A DNA stretch of 47,582 nucleotides, from the NCBI GenBank assembly GCA_026706445.1, contig JAPOYT010000204.1, positions 1 through 47,582 of the forward strand, read 5' to 3'. Made by a program: the position numbers and the translations under genes. Below the pieces are notes generated by a model. The model ran no database searches, was not told the DNA's origin, and worked only from the letters and a program-made list of their open reading frames with translations. Shown piece after piece: positions 7,950 through 16,550 of the stretch (within the stretch, counting starts at the first letter, position 1; each line of letters starts with the position of its first letter). Source of the DNA: Chloroflexota bacterium (GTDB lineage: Bacteria; Chloroflexota; Anaerolineae; Aggregatilineales; Phototrophicaceae).

Positions 7950-9287
7950 TTAGGCGGTCAAGCCGGGAATATTGGGTAGATTCCCTTTGCTAAGTTGATT
8001 CATGAGCCGGCTCATCTGCTGAAATTGTTTGAGCAGCTCGTTGACATCACGAACTTCGACGCCACTGCCGGCGGCGATGCGTTTCTTGCGGCTCGCCTTT
8101 AAGACTCGCGGGCTGCGGCGCTCATGAGGCGTCATGGAATTAATTATCGCCTCGACTTTCTTGATGCGCTTCTCGATATCCTCGTCATTAAAATCGGATT
8201 GCATCTGCAATTTGGACATGCCGGGAATCATGCCGAGCACTTTGCCCAGGGGACCCATGCGGCGGATCTTCTGGAGCTGGTCGAGAAAGTCTTGCAAAGT
8301 GAACTCATTCTTCATGATTTTGCTTTGCAGGCGAAGCGCTTCTTCTTCTTCGTAGAGCGTCTCGGTCTTTTCGATCAGCGACATGATATCGCCCATACCG
8401 AGGATGCGCTGGGCGATGCGATCAGGATGGAAAAGCTCAAGGGTGTCGGCGCTGACCTTTTCGCCGGTTCCCATAAATTTGATCGGCACACCGGTAACGG
8501 CGCGCATGGACAGAGCGGCGCCACCGCGGGCGTCGCCGTCGACGCGGGTGAGGATCAAGCCGGTGATGCCAAGTTGCTCGTTAAAGCCACGCGCGATATT
8601 GACCGCTTCCTGGCCGGTCATGGCATCGGCGACCAATAGGATTTCCGCTGGCGAGGCGATGCGCTTGATCTCTTCCAGCTCATCCATGCGGGTTTCGTCA
8701 ATCTGGAGGCGGCCGGCGGTGTCGACGAGAACTACATCGATCGCGTTTTCGCGAGCCTGCTTCAGCGCGCGCTTGACGATCGCGGGCGGTGCTGCGGACG
8801 CGCCCTCTTCGTAATAAGGGACATTGATCTGCTTCGCCAGCGTGACCAATTGATCGACGGCGGCGGGCCGATAGGTATCGGCGGCGACCAGTAAGGGCTT
8901 GCGCCCTTCGGCTCTTAGGTGAAGAGCCAGCTTCGCGGTGTTGGTTGTCTTGCCTGAACCTTGCAATCCGACCATCATGATGACATGCGGCCTTGCGCTT
9001 CCGCTGTAGCTGAGACGGCCGGGCTCGCCGAGCATATCCACCATCTCTTCGTGGATGATCTTGACGATCTGCTCGCTCGGTTTCAGCGCCTTATGCACTT
9101 CTTCGCCGAGCGCGCGTTCGCGCACTTCTTTGATGAAGTCTTTTACGATGGGCAAGGCGACGTCGGCTTCAAGCAGCGCCATGCGCACTTCGCGCATGAC
9201 GGCTTTAACGTCGGCTTCTTTCACTCGCCCGCCTTTGCGCAAGCCTTCAAAGGCAGTGTCGAGTCTTTGGCTCAGGGATTCAAACAT
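7950..9287 (-). CDS. ffh: Signal recognition particle protein Ffh
   Basis: SRP54 homologue that binds signal sequences on the ribosome and delivers them to FtsY and SecYEG. The 445 residues show the N-domain (1-85), then the GTPase G-domain with [31 protein letters not shown], and [13 protein letters not shown]. The Met-rich M-domain carries [13 protein letters not shown] and the RNA-binding [19 protein letters not shown] lies 6 bases upstream of ATG. It heads the operon with rpsP, khpA and rimM. Together with SecG, SecD, SecF and YajC in this window it covers much of the general export route. Confidence 0.97.
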   Translation of the reverse strand: MFESLSQRLDTAFEGLRKGGRVKEADVKAVMREVRMALLEADVALPIVKDFIKEVRERALGEEVHKALKPSEQIVKIIHEEMVDMLGEPGRLSYSGSARPHVIMMVGLQGSGKTTNTAKLALHLRAEGRKPLLVAADTYRPAAVDQLVTLAKQINVPYYEEGASAAPPAIVKRALKQARENAIDVVLVDTAGRLQIDETRMDELEEIKRIASPAEILLVADAMTGQEAVNIARGFNEQLGITGLILTRVDGDARGGAALSMRAVTGVPIKFMGTGEKVSADTLELFHPDRIAQRILGMGDIMSLIEKTETLYEEEEALRLQSKIMKNEFTLQDFLDQLQKIRRMGPLGKVLGMIPGMSKLQMQSDFNDEDIEKRIKKVEAIINSMTPHERRSPRVLKASRKKRIAAGSGVEVRDVNELLKQFQQMSRLMNQLSKGNLPNIPGLTA

Positions 9288-9316
9288 GGAAGCACCTGCT
9301 GAAACAACGCCAAGGG

Positions 9317-9345
9317 ATTCTAGGGTATGGCGGGAACATAGTCAA
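9317..9345 (-). promoter_or_regulatory. Strong promoter for ffh-rpsP-khpA-rimM
   Basis: TTGACT (minus strand, 9340-9345) and TAGAAT (9317-9322) are separated by 17 bases. Each matches the sigma-70 consensus at five of six positions. The leader to the ffh ATG would be about 22 bases. Confidence 0.65.
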
Positions 9346-9402
9346 GGCGAGGCTTGCGTACATTCTGAATATAGCGGCTGGGTCGTTGCGATTGCCAGTC
9401 AT

Positions 9403-10590
9403 TCAGTGAGTCTCGGTTCCGCTGGCGGGAATGAAGCGCAGCATGACAAGGAAGGCCAGGATACCGAGCCCGCCGGCGACGAGCCCGATCAGCAAGAAGT
9501 TGCCCGCGCTGAAATTGTAGATCAGAGCGCCGAGGGCCGCGCCCGCCATGCGTCCAAGCGAATGGGCGCCGACATTCGCGCTCATCATAATGGCGCGAGA
9601 TTCGGGCAGGATCTCGCTGAAAAGAGGCAGCGCGGAAACTATTGCCGTTTCGACGCAGATGAACATGACAAAAATGCCAAACATCGCGACCGGCAGGCTG
9701 AAGGACAGATTGGGAATGATCAGAAAGCAGATAGCGGCGGTCAACATGCCGCACATCGACGTCCGTTTGGCGCCATAGCGATCGGCGAGCGTGATGACGA
9801 TGAATTCTCCGATGACTTCGGCTGCAGCGATTACAATGGTCACCGCGCCGAGGGCGGTCAAAATCAGCCCGAAGCTGTCTTCCATCCATAAGCCGTAATT
9901 GATATAGAAGATTTCGTGCGAAGCGGTGAGGCAAATCGTGAAGAATAGCGCGAAGACCGCTGGCGGATGGGCGCTTACGATGCGCATGGCCGAAAGCGGA
10001 CTTAGAATCCGTAATCGCCGCTGGCGGATCTTCTGATCAATTGGCTCCACCAGCAGCCAGAATACGAAGGCGCTAGTCCCAAGCAGGACCGCAAGAAAGG
10101 CAAATATCGCCTGCAGGGTGCTGACGTCGAGCAGGAAGCCGGCTACGGGCGCGGCGATGACCAGGGACAGCGCCCAACTCAGCTCGGCGATGCCCATCAC
10201 ACGCGCGCGTCGGCTAAAGTGGATGACGTCGCCAATATAGGCTTGAAAAGTCGGGTCGTAGATGATCTTGCCGACGACAAATCCAAACATGACGACGACA
10301 AATACAGCATAATCGGCGAAGATCGCGCCGAGAGCGCTTAAGCCGGTCATCATCAGCAGAGCGCCAATCATCACGGTTTTCTTGCCGTATCGTTCGGATA
10401 CAGTACCGAAGAGCGGACTGAGCAAGCCGGCGCCGTTGGTCAGACCGATGACATTCTGAATATTGACGGCGGAAACACCGAATGATTCGCCGATTGGTGA
10501 TACGAATGGATAGGGAAATCGCCTGGTTACGTTGATCGCAAGCCGCGCCAAGAATATGGCGAAGATTGACCTAATGACTTTGTTGTTCAA
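9403..10590 (-). CDS. Major facilitator superfamily transporter
   Basis: A 395-residue polytopic membrane protein with about 12 hydrophobic segments in two halves, the MFS layout. The loop between segments 2 and 3 reads GTVSERYGKKTVMIG, a recognisable form of the MFS loop motif (GxLaDrxGrkxxl). A related loop occurs in the second half (TLADRYGAKRTSMCG). The substrate cannot be told. It starts 26 bases after the stop of the phosphatase-like gene, so the two may share a transcript. I see no drug- or sugar-specific signature. Confidence 0.88.
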   Translation of the reverse strand: MNNKVIRSIFAIFLARLAINVTRRFPYPFVSPIGESFGVSAVNIQNVIGLTNGAGLLSPLFGTVSERYGKKTVMIGALLMMTGLSALGAIFADYAVFVVVMFGFVVGKIIYDPTFQAYIGDVIHFSRRARVMGIAELSWALSLVIAAPVAGFLLDVSTLQAIFAFLAVLLGTSAFVFWLLVEPIDQKIRQRRLRILSPLSAMRIVSAHPPAVFALFFTICLTASHEIFYINYGLWMEDSFGLILTALGAVTIVIAAAEVIGEFIVITLADRYGAKRTSMCGMLTAAICFLIIPNLSFSLPVAMFGIFVMFICVETAIVSALPLFSEILPESRAIMMSANVGAHSLGRMAGAALGALIYNFSAGNFLLIGLVAGGLGILAFLVMLRFIPASGTETH

Positions 10591-10616
10591 GAGCGTCTCG
10601 CTTCGTCTGGCGGAAA

Positions 10617-11534
10617 TCAGGCCTTGCCGACAAGCATTCTATCACAGGCGGGGACGAAGTCGGTCAGGCTGCGGTAGCCCGCGGCATACTCCGGGGCGCG
10701 CGTCCCGATCACGACGGTCGGCACGTCGTTCATGGTATGACGGCGGGTGCTGAGATCTTCCATGTTGCCGTGGTCGCTGGTGATCACGATTAAGCCTTCG
10801 TCGTCGCGCCATTCATCCAGCAAGCCAAGCAGTACCTGGTCGAAGCGCTCAAGGATTTCTACGCCGCGCGCAAGGGTGCCGCGATGCCCGATGCGATCGG
10901 TCAGCCAGTGCGAATGAAAAGCGAAGTCATAGCTTCGGGACAGCTGCGCCAACATTCGCCCGGCGTCACAGGGAGAGTAATCGGGCAAGCAGTCGATCTT
11001 GAGGTGACGGCGCCAGCTATCGGTCGTCCATTCTGCGGTGAGGGCGCGGCGCGCGATGACATCGTCGAGGGAGAAATGGAGCGCCCCCGATTCAAAGGCG
11101 GCCTGCTGCACGCTGGATCGCAGCGTCTTGCCGCGGGCGAAATCTGCAAGCAGCCCGGCTGGATAGGCGGTCAGATGCCGGGCGGACAAGCCTCGCCGCG
11201 CCAAGCGCTTGAAATAACTGTGCCGGGCGATGATTTCGCGCGTCGTGGCTTCGGGCTTTGGACCGTAGTGACGGCCAATCAACTTTGGCACATTTAAGCC
11301 AGTGAGCAGACTTGCCTGCCCGCTGCCGCTTTGGGGTCGGCCGGGGACGCCCAGCCGAGGATCTGTCGGGATGAAGACGGACCGCTCACTGCGCTGGCAA
11401 CCGGTAGCGGCGAGCCAGCGATTGCCATTTGCCAGGCTGCGCATGACGGGTGTATCGGCGATGGCGAAGGGGTTGCTTTCGGGATCGTCATCGCCCAAAC
11501 CGATACCATCCAGAAACAGTGTTAATATGCGCAT
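10617..11534 (-). CDS. Alkaline-phosphatase-superfamily metalloenzyme
   Basis: A member of the superfamily that includes phosphopentomutase and cofactor-independent phosphoglycerate mutase. Seen: the N-terminal metal-site motif LFLDGIGLGDDDPESNPF, and near the C-terminus ITSDHGNMEDLSTRRHT, where the Asp-His-Gly-Asn and second His bind metal. HSHWLTDRIGH lies between them. At 305 residues it is shorter than either mutase, and the inserted cap domain is not obvious, so I do not assign a substrate. The start at 11534 (MRILTLFLDG) is preferred. An upstream ATG at 11573 begins inside the family B repeat. Confidence 0.82.
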   Translation of the reverse strand: MRILTLFLDGIGLGDDDPESNPFAIADTPVMRSLANGNRWLAATGCQRSERSVFIPTDPRLGVPGRPQSGSGQASLLTGLNVPKLIGRHYGPKPEATTREIIARHSYFKRLARRGLSARHLTAYPAGLLADFARGKTLRSSVQQAAFESGALHFSLDDVIARRALTAEWTTDSWRRHLKIDCLPDYSPCDAGRMLAQLSRSYDFAFHSHWLTDRIGHRGTLARGVEILERFDQVLLGLLDEWRDDEGLIVITSDHGNMEDLSTRRHTMNDVPTVVIGTRAPEYAAGYRSLTDFVPACDRMLVGKA

Positions 11535-11545
11535 CGTTTTTTTTA

Positions 11546-11590
11546 CCCCATCCCCCGGCCCCTTCCCCAGCAAGCTAGGGAAGGGGAGCT
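11546..11590 (+). repeat. Dispersed repeat family B, copy 1
   Basis: A 45-bp GC-rich unit with a perfect 9-bp hairpin: CCCCTTCCC (11559-11567) and GGGAAGGGG (11578-11586). The loop is CAGCAAGCTA. The second copy, at 43217-43303, carries two internal insertions. It lies upstream of the phosphatase-like gene and may be in its leader. Confidence 0.65.
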
Positions 11591-11645
11591 ATGCGTCGCG
11601 GCTCCGTCGTAGCCTGTTGCCTTTCGCAAGGCTTGACGCACTCGC

Positions 11646-11651
11646 ATTATA
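11646..11651 (-). promoter_or_regulatory. Possible -10 box upstream of the phosphatase-like gene
   Basis: TATAAT is perfect on the minus strand, but no good -35 lies 16-18 bases upstream. Transcription from here would run through the family B hairpin before reaching the ATG at 11534. Confidence 0.3.
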
Positions 11652-11727
11652 TGATTGCAGCATTGTTTTAGTTTATTCTGCGTATGATTGGCATTAGTGG
11701 ACAAGCCTTATAGATTGGCTTGCCGGT

Positions 11728-12378
11728 TCAAGCGCGGTAGGACAGGATGAACGGGTTGGTCGCCCGCTCGCGGCCGATGGCGGTAGCGCCCATGTGGCCT
11801 GGCAAAACCTGGACATCATCGTCTAGGATCATTAGCTGCTGGAAGATGGACTTCATCAGCAGGGCGTGGTCGCCGCCGGGCAAGTCAGTGCGGCCAATGC
11901 TGCCGGCGAAGAGCGTATCGCCGCTGAAGAGAATTTTGTGATCGGCGAGATAGAAGCTGAGATGGCCCGGCGCGTGCCCGGGCGTATATAGGCTCTTCAG
12001 ACGTATGGAATCAAGCTCGATGATTTCGCCTTCGCTATTGAGGAGGCGGTCTGGATTGGCGGCGGCCGGCAGTTGCCCCAGTCCAAAGTAGATGCCTTGC
12101 AGCGGAATCTCCTCGAGAAGCGCTTCGCACTCTTGGTGGATTAGGAATGGAATCTTTAGCTGGTCCTTGATCGCAGCGCTGGCCAAAACATGATCGAGAT
12201 GGGCGTGCGTCGCGATCATGAGCTGGATCTGCCAGCCTTCGGCGGCGGCGGCGCGAAGAATGGCGGGCGCGTCATCTACCGGATCAATAAGTATGGCGTT
12301 ATTGGTCCGGGTGTCGGCGACCAGGTAGGCGTTGGTGGCGAAGGGACCGAGCGTCAGTGATTTGATCGTGATAGGCAT
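11728..12378 (-). CDS. Metallo-beta-lactamase-fold hydrolase, glyoxalase II-like
   Basis: A 216-residue MBL-fold enzyme, most like the YcbL/glyoxalase II group that hydrolyses thioesters. Metal ligands are visible in THAHLDHV (HxHxDH, residues about 57-64), GHAPGH, the Asp of FSGDTLFAGSIGRTDLPGG, and the late His of LPGHMGAT. The C-terminal glutathione-binding domain of true glyoxalase II is missing, so the substrate is open. It stands between the phosphatase-like gene and murJ on the same strand, with repeats on both sides, and is probably its own transcription unit. Confidence 0.9.
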   Translation of the reverse strand: MPITIKSLTLGPFATNAYLVADTRTNNAILIDPVDDAPAILRAAAAEGWQIQLMIATHAHLDHVLASAAIKDQLKIPFLIHQECEALLEEIPLQGIYFGLGQLPAAANPDRLLNSEGEIIELDSIRLKSLYTPGHAPGHLSFYLADHKILFSGDTLFAGSIGRTDLPGGDHALLMKSIFQQLMILDDDVQVLPGHMGATAIGRERATNPFILSYRA

Positions 12379-12401
12379 AAGCGGCCTTTCTTGGTAATAC
12401 T

Positions 12402-12469
12402 AAGTTCGTCAGGCGAAAAGCGGTTGGAAATCTGTAGCAAGCGCGGGCGAGCCACCGGCTCGTCCCTAC
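12402..12469 (+). repeat. Dispersed repeat family A, copy 2
   Basis: A 68-bp element from AAGTTCGTCAGGCGAAAA (12402-12419) to CTAC. The hairpin arms are GGGCGAGCC (12445-12453) and GGCTCGTCC (12457-12465), with one wobble pair. It lies between murJ and the MBL-fold gene. Confidence 0.8.
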
Positions 12470-12531
12470 AGCTATTCAAATGTTTGGGCTTCTTTTTGGC
12501 GTGACACTCATTCCTTATTACTTGCTTGGTA

Positions 12532-14202
12532 TTAGTTCTCGACCGTGGGGGCGCGTCTGATAATAGCCCAAAACTCCGATATTTCCTGCATTTTCAGCAG
12601 CAGGGCGGCGATAGCGAAAACAGCCAGGCCGACAGCGCCTTCCACCAGAAGCCGGATGATTGTAATGGATGTGCCGCGATTTTGAATTGTCGCTAGCCAC
12701 AGCGTGTCCACCAGGACAATGACCGCCGCCATGACCAGAGAAGCGACGAGCGTCTTCAACAGCGTGCGCGCAAGAGCGTTTTCGCCAATGCCGCGCCAGC
12801 GCCGCCGCAGAATATAGAGCAATGTTATCACTTCAAACATGACGCCGAGCGAATTGGCTAGCGCCAAGCCGCTGACATTTCCGATTTCGCGATGTAGGCC
12901 GGCGAAGGGCATGATCTCGGTTACCGAGTTGAGGAATGCGTTGGCGTCGACCGCGCGCGCATCGCTGAGGAGGATGGCGGCGATGAAGTTTATGGCGGCG
13001 CCGCCGAGCGCGGCGAATAGCGGGGTGAGGGTGTCTTTATCGGCGTAGAAGCTGCGGGCGATCACTTCCAGCGCCGAATGCACGATCAAGCCCAGGGTGA
13101 ACATACTGAGCGTACTGTAGACCAGAGCTGAGGCGGATGCGTCAAAAGCGCCGCGCTCAAGCAGACTGATGAGCGGACGCCCCAGCACGATCAAGCCGAT
13201 GGCCGACGGGATGCTGCTGATCAAGATGAAGCGCAATGCGCCGGACATGGCGTCGCGTTTGCCGGTCAGGTCGTTCATTTCGCTCAATGCGGCGAGGGTG
13301 GGGAAGATGACGATGCCCATCGCGGTGCCGAGCAGGGTCTGCGGAATCTGCATCAGTCGCCAGCCCCAGTCGAGCGCGCTCACCGAACCGACGCCAAGGC
13401 GCGAAGCGATGTTGTTCATCACGAGGAAATTGAGACTGAAGACGCCCAAGCCGCCGATGCGCGGGAGCATGAGACGGATGACGCGCCATAGTTGCGGATT
13501 GTTCAAACCGAGTTCAAAGCGAAATTTCATGCGGTAGCGGATTAGCCCTGGCAATTGAATCGAGAAATGCAGCGCGGCGCCGAGCACTGCGCCAAGGGCG
13601 ATGCCATGCACGCCGAAGCGGGGCAGCAAGAAGAGCACGCCGGCCAAGATGCCGATATCAAACATGATCGGCGCCAGGGCAGGCAGCAGAAAATGCTGAT
13701 GCGAGTTGAGGATGCCGCTGAAAATGCCGCTAATGGCGAAGATGATGGTGCTCAGCAGCAGGATGCGCATCATTTCAACAGTGTTTCGGGCGGTTGGCGG
13801 GTCGAAACCAGGCGCGACAAGATTGCTCACCAGCCAAGGCGCAAGCAGAAAGACAATCGCGCTAATAGCAAGAGCGAGCATGAAGATTGTCGAGATCAGG
13901 TTGCTGGAAAGATTCCAGGCGGCGTCCAGGTCTCCCCTTGCGAGGAAAGCGCTGAAAATGGGAATAAAGGCGTGTGTCAAGGCGCCGCCGGAAATCAGGA
14001 TGACGATGAGTTCGGGGATGCGATTGGCGGCGACGTAGGCGTCCAGTTCGGGACCGACGCCGAACACTTGGGCGATGATTAGCGTTTGCGCCAGGCTGAT
14101 CAGCTTGGCGATGGCGAAGGCGATCATGACGATCAGTGTGGAACGGGCGATGCGGCGATTGCGCTGCAGAAGGGAGGCGCCGGGCTTGCCTTTTGCTGTC
14201 AT
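12532..14202 (-). CDS. murJ: Lipid II flippase MurJ
   Basis: Flips lipid II across the membrane for peptidoglycan synthesis. The 556 residues give about 14 hydrophobic segments. Typical MurJ sequence is present in segments 1-2 (ARSTLIVMIAFAIAKLISLA, then GVGPELDAYVAANRIPE), and in the loops GALTHAFIPIF and LLERGAFDA. The last is a family hallmark (L(F/L)xRGxFd). A presumed bacitracin- or wall-operon context is absent; the neighbours are an MBL hydrolase and a C39-like peptidase. The presence of MurJ supports a peptidoglycan-containing envelope and fits with the LysM proteins in the window. Confidence 0.95.
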   Translation of the reverse strand: MTAKGKPGASLLQRNRRIARSTLIVMIAFAIAKLISLAQTLIIAQVFGVGPELDAYVAANRIPELIVILISGGALTHAFIPIFSAFLARGDLDAAWNLSSNLISTIFMLALAISAIVFLLAPWLVSNLVAPGFDPPTARNTVEMMRILLLSTIIFAISGIFSGILNSHQHFLLPALAPIMFDIGILAGVLFLLPRFGVHGIALGAVLGAALHFSIQLPGLIRYRMKFRFELGLNNPQLWRVIRLMLPRIGGLGVFSLNFLVMNNIASRLGVGSVSALDWGWRLMQIPQTLLGTAMGIVIFPTLAALSEMNDLTGKRDAMSGALRFILISSIPSAIGLIVLGRPLISLLERGAFDASASALVYSTLSMFTLGLIVHSALEVIARSFYADKDTLTPLFAALGGAAINFIAAILLSDARAVDANAFLNSVTEIMPFAGLHREIGNVSGLALANSLGVMFEVITLLYILRRRWRGIGENALARTLLKTLVASLVMAAVIVLVDTLWLATIQNRGTSITIIRLLVEGAVGLAVFAIAALLLKMQEISEFWAIIRRAPTVEN

Positions 14203-14222
14203 TCAGATGCCCAAGCGGTTAC

Positions 14223-14291
14223 AAGTTTGTCGTGTGAAAATAGATTTGGCGTCGAAGAGTAATAGTGGGCGAGCCACCGGCTCGCCCGTAC
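14223..14291 (+). repeat. Dispersed repeat family A, copy 3
   Basis: A 69-bp element from AAGTTTGTCGTGTGAAAA (14223-14240) to GTAC. The perfect hairpin arms are GGGCGAGCC (14267-14275) and GGCTCGCCC (14279-14287). It sits just upstream of murJ. Its right end runs into a short 24-bp-period tandem array. Confidence 0.8.
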
Positions 14292-14355
14292 ACGCGGTAG
14301 AACCGTCGCCGGTACACCGTGCAGTTCCCTTGCCGGTACACACTTTCGAATAAAC
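14284..14355 (+). repeat. Three-unit degenerate tandem repeat, 24-bp period
   Basis: GCC(C/G)GTACAC recurs at 14284, 14308 and 14332, exactly 24 bases apart. The rest of each unit is poorly conserved. The first unit overlaps the right end of family A copy 3, so the array may have grown out of that element. It lies in the 203-bp gap between murJ and the C39-like gene. Confidence 0.5.
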
Positions 14356-14405
14356 TGGAATTTCCATTTAGACGGCAGCCATTCTTATATTTGTCTTGGA
14401 AGTAC

Positions 14406-15935
14406 CTAGTTGAGGGAGGCGAGGGCTTGGCGGGCGGCGTCATAGCGCGGGTTGTAGGCGAGGGCGCGGCGATATGAGGCGGCGGCGGCCTGCGGATTGC
14501 CTTGCGCCTCATGCGCCATGCCGCTCCAATAATAGGTTTCTTCGAGTTCACGGGCGTTATTCTGATTGATTCGCACGAGGCTCATGACATCGTCGTAACG
14601 ACCGACGTGGAAGTACGCGGCAAAAGGACCGAATTGATACCAGTGCATGCGCCAGGGCAACTTGCCCGTGCGGTTTGCTTGGTCAAAGGCGGTTGCGGCT
14701 TCCGCGTAGCGCTCCAGCGCGACCAAAGAGGTACCCATGTTGAACCAGGCAAAGGCGTTTTGCGGCTCGCGGCGCGCCTCGATTTGCGCCGTTTCGAAGG
14801 CGATTTGAGCGGCGCCGCTTAGGTCCGCGTAGTCGCCGAGCAATTCGCGCAGAAGCGCTTCGCGCTGCGGTTCATAGACGACGATAAATGTGCGATTGAA
14901 AGCATGCCAGTGGGCGTCGACCTCGGCATAGCTGATGCTGACGCCTTGCGCGGAGTCACCGACGCCGAGAAAGCTGTCGAAGAAATAGAAGAGCTCATAG
15001 GCATCATCGTAGGCGACCAAGGCGCGATAATGGCCGATCCAATCATCGGCTTCAAACATGGCGCCAGTTTCGATGACCACCGGGAATTCGTTCGCGACCA
15101 CGAGCTTGAGCAATTCGATGGTTCCGCCCATGCGGACGATCGCCTTGACAGCGCTCTCTTCGTTCACGAAGGCAGCCAGTTCATCCGGACTGACATTCTT
15201 GTCCTCGCGATTGGGTTTGAGGCGGTCGGCGGCAAAAGCCTGATCGCGCCGCCAGCCATAGTAGCTTAGCGCCATGGTGATGGTCGCGGGACCGCAGTTG
15301 TTCCAGGTTTGCTGCTGGTGCAGCAGTCCGAAGATTCTGGCTGAGGGAGGCGGGTTGTTGCGTGGCGCGCCTGTGGGGAAGCGGTCCGACGTGGCGACAA
15401 CCGCCGGGATTGGCGTCGGGGATGGAATGACGACTGTGGCAATGCGCTCAGTCGCCGGCGGCGCCGCGGTATGGGCGAGCGTCGGAAGGTCGGTCGCGGT
15501 CGCCAAATCCGCCGGCGGCGATGCTGTCGCTTTTGCCACGGTTTGGCTTGACGGTGTTGCAGTCGGCGAGGCGATATCCAGGGGCATCTCAAGCAGGGAC
15601 AAGGCGGCGTCCGCATTCTCCGGCGCTACGATCGTTGGAAATACACCGCCAATCGGCGTCGGATTGCGGAGGACGCTTAAAAAGGGCAGTTGGTCGATGA
15701 GGCGCTGCTGCTGCGCTGGGCGAAGGACTTCGCGGAAACCGAAAACGAAGCCGGCGATGCCGAGAATGACGAGCAGAAAGAAGATTATCAAGCCCCAGAA
15801 CAGCAGTTTGGGCGGGGCGCGCAAGCCGTCTTCACGCCGCTTCAGATAATAGCTGCGGCTTGGCTGAGTGTCGTGTAGATTGCGCAAGTTTCGATCTCGC
15901 TGTCTTATGGCGGCGCGGTGATTGCTACAACTCAT
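14406..15935 (-). CDS. Membrane-anchored C39-like cysteine peptidase with TPRs
   Basis: A 509-residue protein with an N-terminal membrane anchor (LLFWGLIIFFLLVILGIAGF, residues about 44-66) and a long Pro/Thr/Ala linker (about 100-195). A C39-like papain-fold domain follows (about 200-360), then TPR repeats to the end. Candidate catalytic residues are Cys in TWNNCGPATITM, His in DWIGHYRALVAYD, and Asp in FYFFDSFLG. TPR consensus is clear in AFAWFNMGTSLVALERYAEA and ETYYWSGMAHEAQGNPQAAA. The family often cleaves or binds peptides outside the cell, but the substrate here is unknown. Start choice is uncertain: TATATT abuts the ATG at 15935, so a downstream TTG at 15887 is possible. Confidence 0.85.
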   Translation of the reverse strand: MSCSNHRAAIRQRDRNLRNLHDTQPSRSYYLKRREDGLRAPPKLLFWGLIIFFLLVILGIAGFVFGFREVLRPAQQQRLIDQLPFLSVLRNPTPIGGVFPTIVAPENADAALSLLEMPLDIASPTATPSSQTVAKATASPPADLATATDLPTLAHTAAPPATERIATVVIPSPTPIPAVVATSDRFPTGAPRNNPPPSARIFGLLHQQQTWNNCGPATITMALSYYGWRRDQAFAADRLKPNREDKNVSPDELAAFVNEESAVKAIVRMGGTIELLKLVVANEFPVVIETGAMFEADDWIGHYRALVAYDDAYELFYFFDSFLGVGDSAQGVSISYAEVDAHWHAFNRTFIVVYEPQREALLRELLGDYADLSGAAQIAFETAQIEARREPQNAFAWFNMGTSLVALERYAEAATAFDQANRTGKLPWRMHWYQFGPFAAYFHVGRYDDVMSLVRINQNNARELEETYYWSGMAHEAQGNPQAAAASYRRALAYNPRYDAARQALASLN

Positions 15936-15964
15936 AATATAGCCGATTTAGGTTGAGTAGTTTC

Positions 15965-16032
15965 AAGTTAGTCAGGCAAAATCGCGACTGGCAGTGATGA
16001 CAAAAGCGGGCGAGCCACCGGCTCGCCCCTAC
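15965..16032 (+). repeat. Dispersed repeat family A, copy 4
   Basis: A 68-bp element from AAGTTAGTCAGGCAAAA (15965-15981) to CTAC. The perfect hairpin arms are GGGCGAGCC (16008-16016) and GGCTCGCCC (16020-16028). It sits between ruvX and the C39-like gene. Confidence 0.8.
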
Positions 16033-16097
16033 GATGTTGCTTTATTTTGGCGATTTCTTGCCCATTGCAGGCAAACCCAATCGTTGTTTGGAACCAC

Positions 16098-16550
16098 TTA
16101 GAGGCTAGGCACGGGCGGGGGAAACGTAGCCGAACCGTAGCTTAGCGCATCGAGGTAGGATTGCAGAATGATGCGCGCCGCAAGATCATCAATTGGCTGC
16201 CGTGGATCACGCTTGACCTGCCTCGCCAGCGCTTGCGCCTCCTTGCTGGTCAAGTATTCGCTTACTTCGGCGACTGGCAATTGCACGGCGGCTCGTAAGC
16301 GAGCGCTCCAATCGAGAACGATGTCGGCTTGCTTTGGAGCGCCAGCCGGCGCATTCGGATTATGCGGGATACCGACGACGAGGCCAACGGCCGAAGTACG
16401 TTTCGCGATGGCGGCAATTTCGGCGAAGTCGGCGGCGTCGCCTTTGCTCGTAAGAATAGTCAGTTCACGCGCGCCGATGCCCATGGCATCGCTGACCGCA
16501 AGTCCGATACGCCGGCTGCCATGATCGATGCCAATAAGACGCCCGATCAT
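16098..16550 (-). CDS. ruvX: Putative pre-16S rRNA nuclease YqgF/RuvX
   Basis: RNase-H-fold protein implicated in final 5' processing of 16S rRNA; 150 residues. Seen: IGIDHGSRRIGLAVSDAMG (first catalytic Asp), VVGIPHNPNA, and AEVSEYLTSKEA. The family usually reads DERLTT(A/S)EA; here the Asp before Glu is replaced by Ser. DDLAARIILQSYL carries the last Asp. The ATG overlaps the upstream stop by four bases (ATGA), so translation is likely coupled. In many bacteria this gene follows alaS, which is nearly the case here, with one gene between. Confidence 0.92.
   Translation of the reverse strand: MIGRLIGIDHGSRRIGLAVSDAMGIGARELTILTSKGDAADFAEIAAIAKRTSAVGLVVGIPHNPNAPAGAPKQADIVLDWSARLRAAVQLPVAEVSEYLTSKEAQALARQVKRDPRQPIDDLAARIILQSYLDALSYGSATFPPPVPSL

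Noticed and set aside
11702..11722. A CAAGCC/GGCTTG hairpin just after the MBL gene
   Set aside because: Only six base pairs and no following T-run; too weak to call a terminator.
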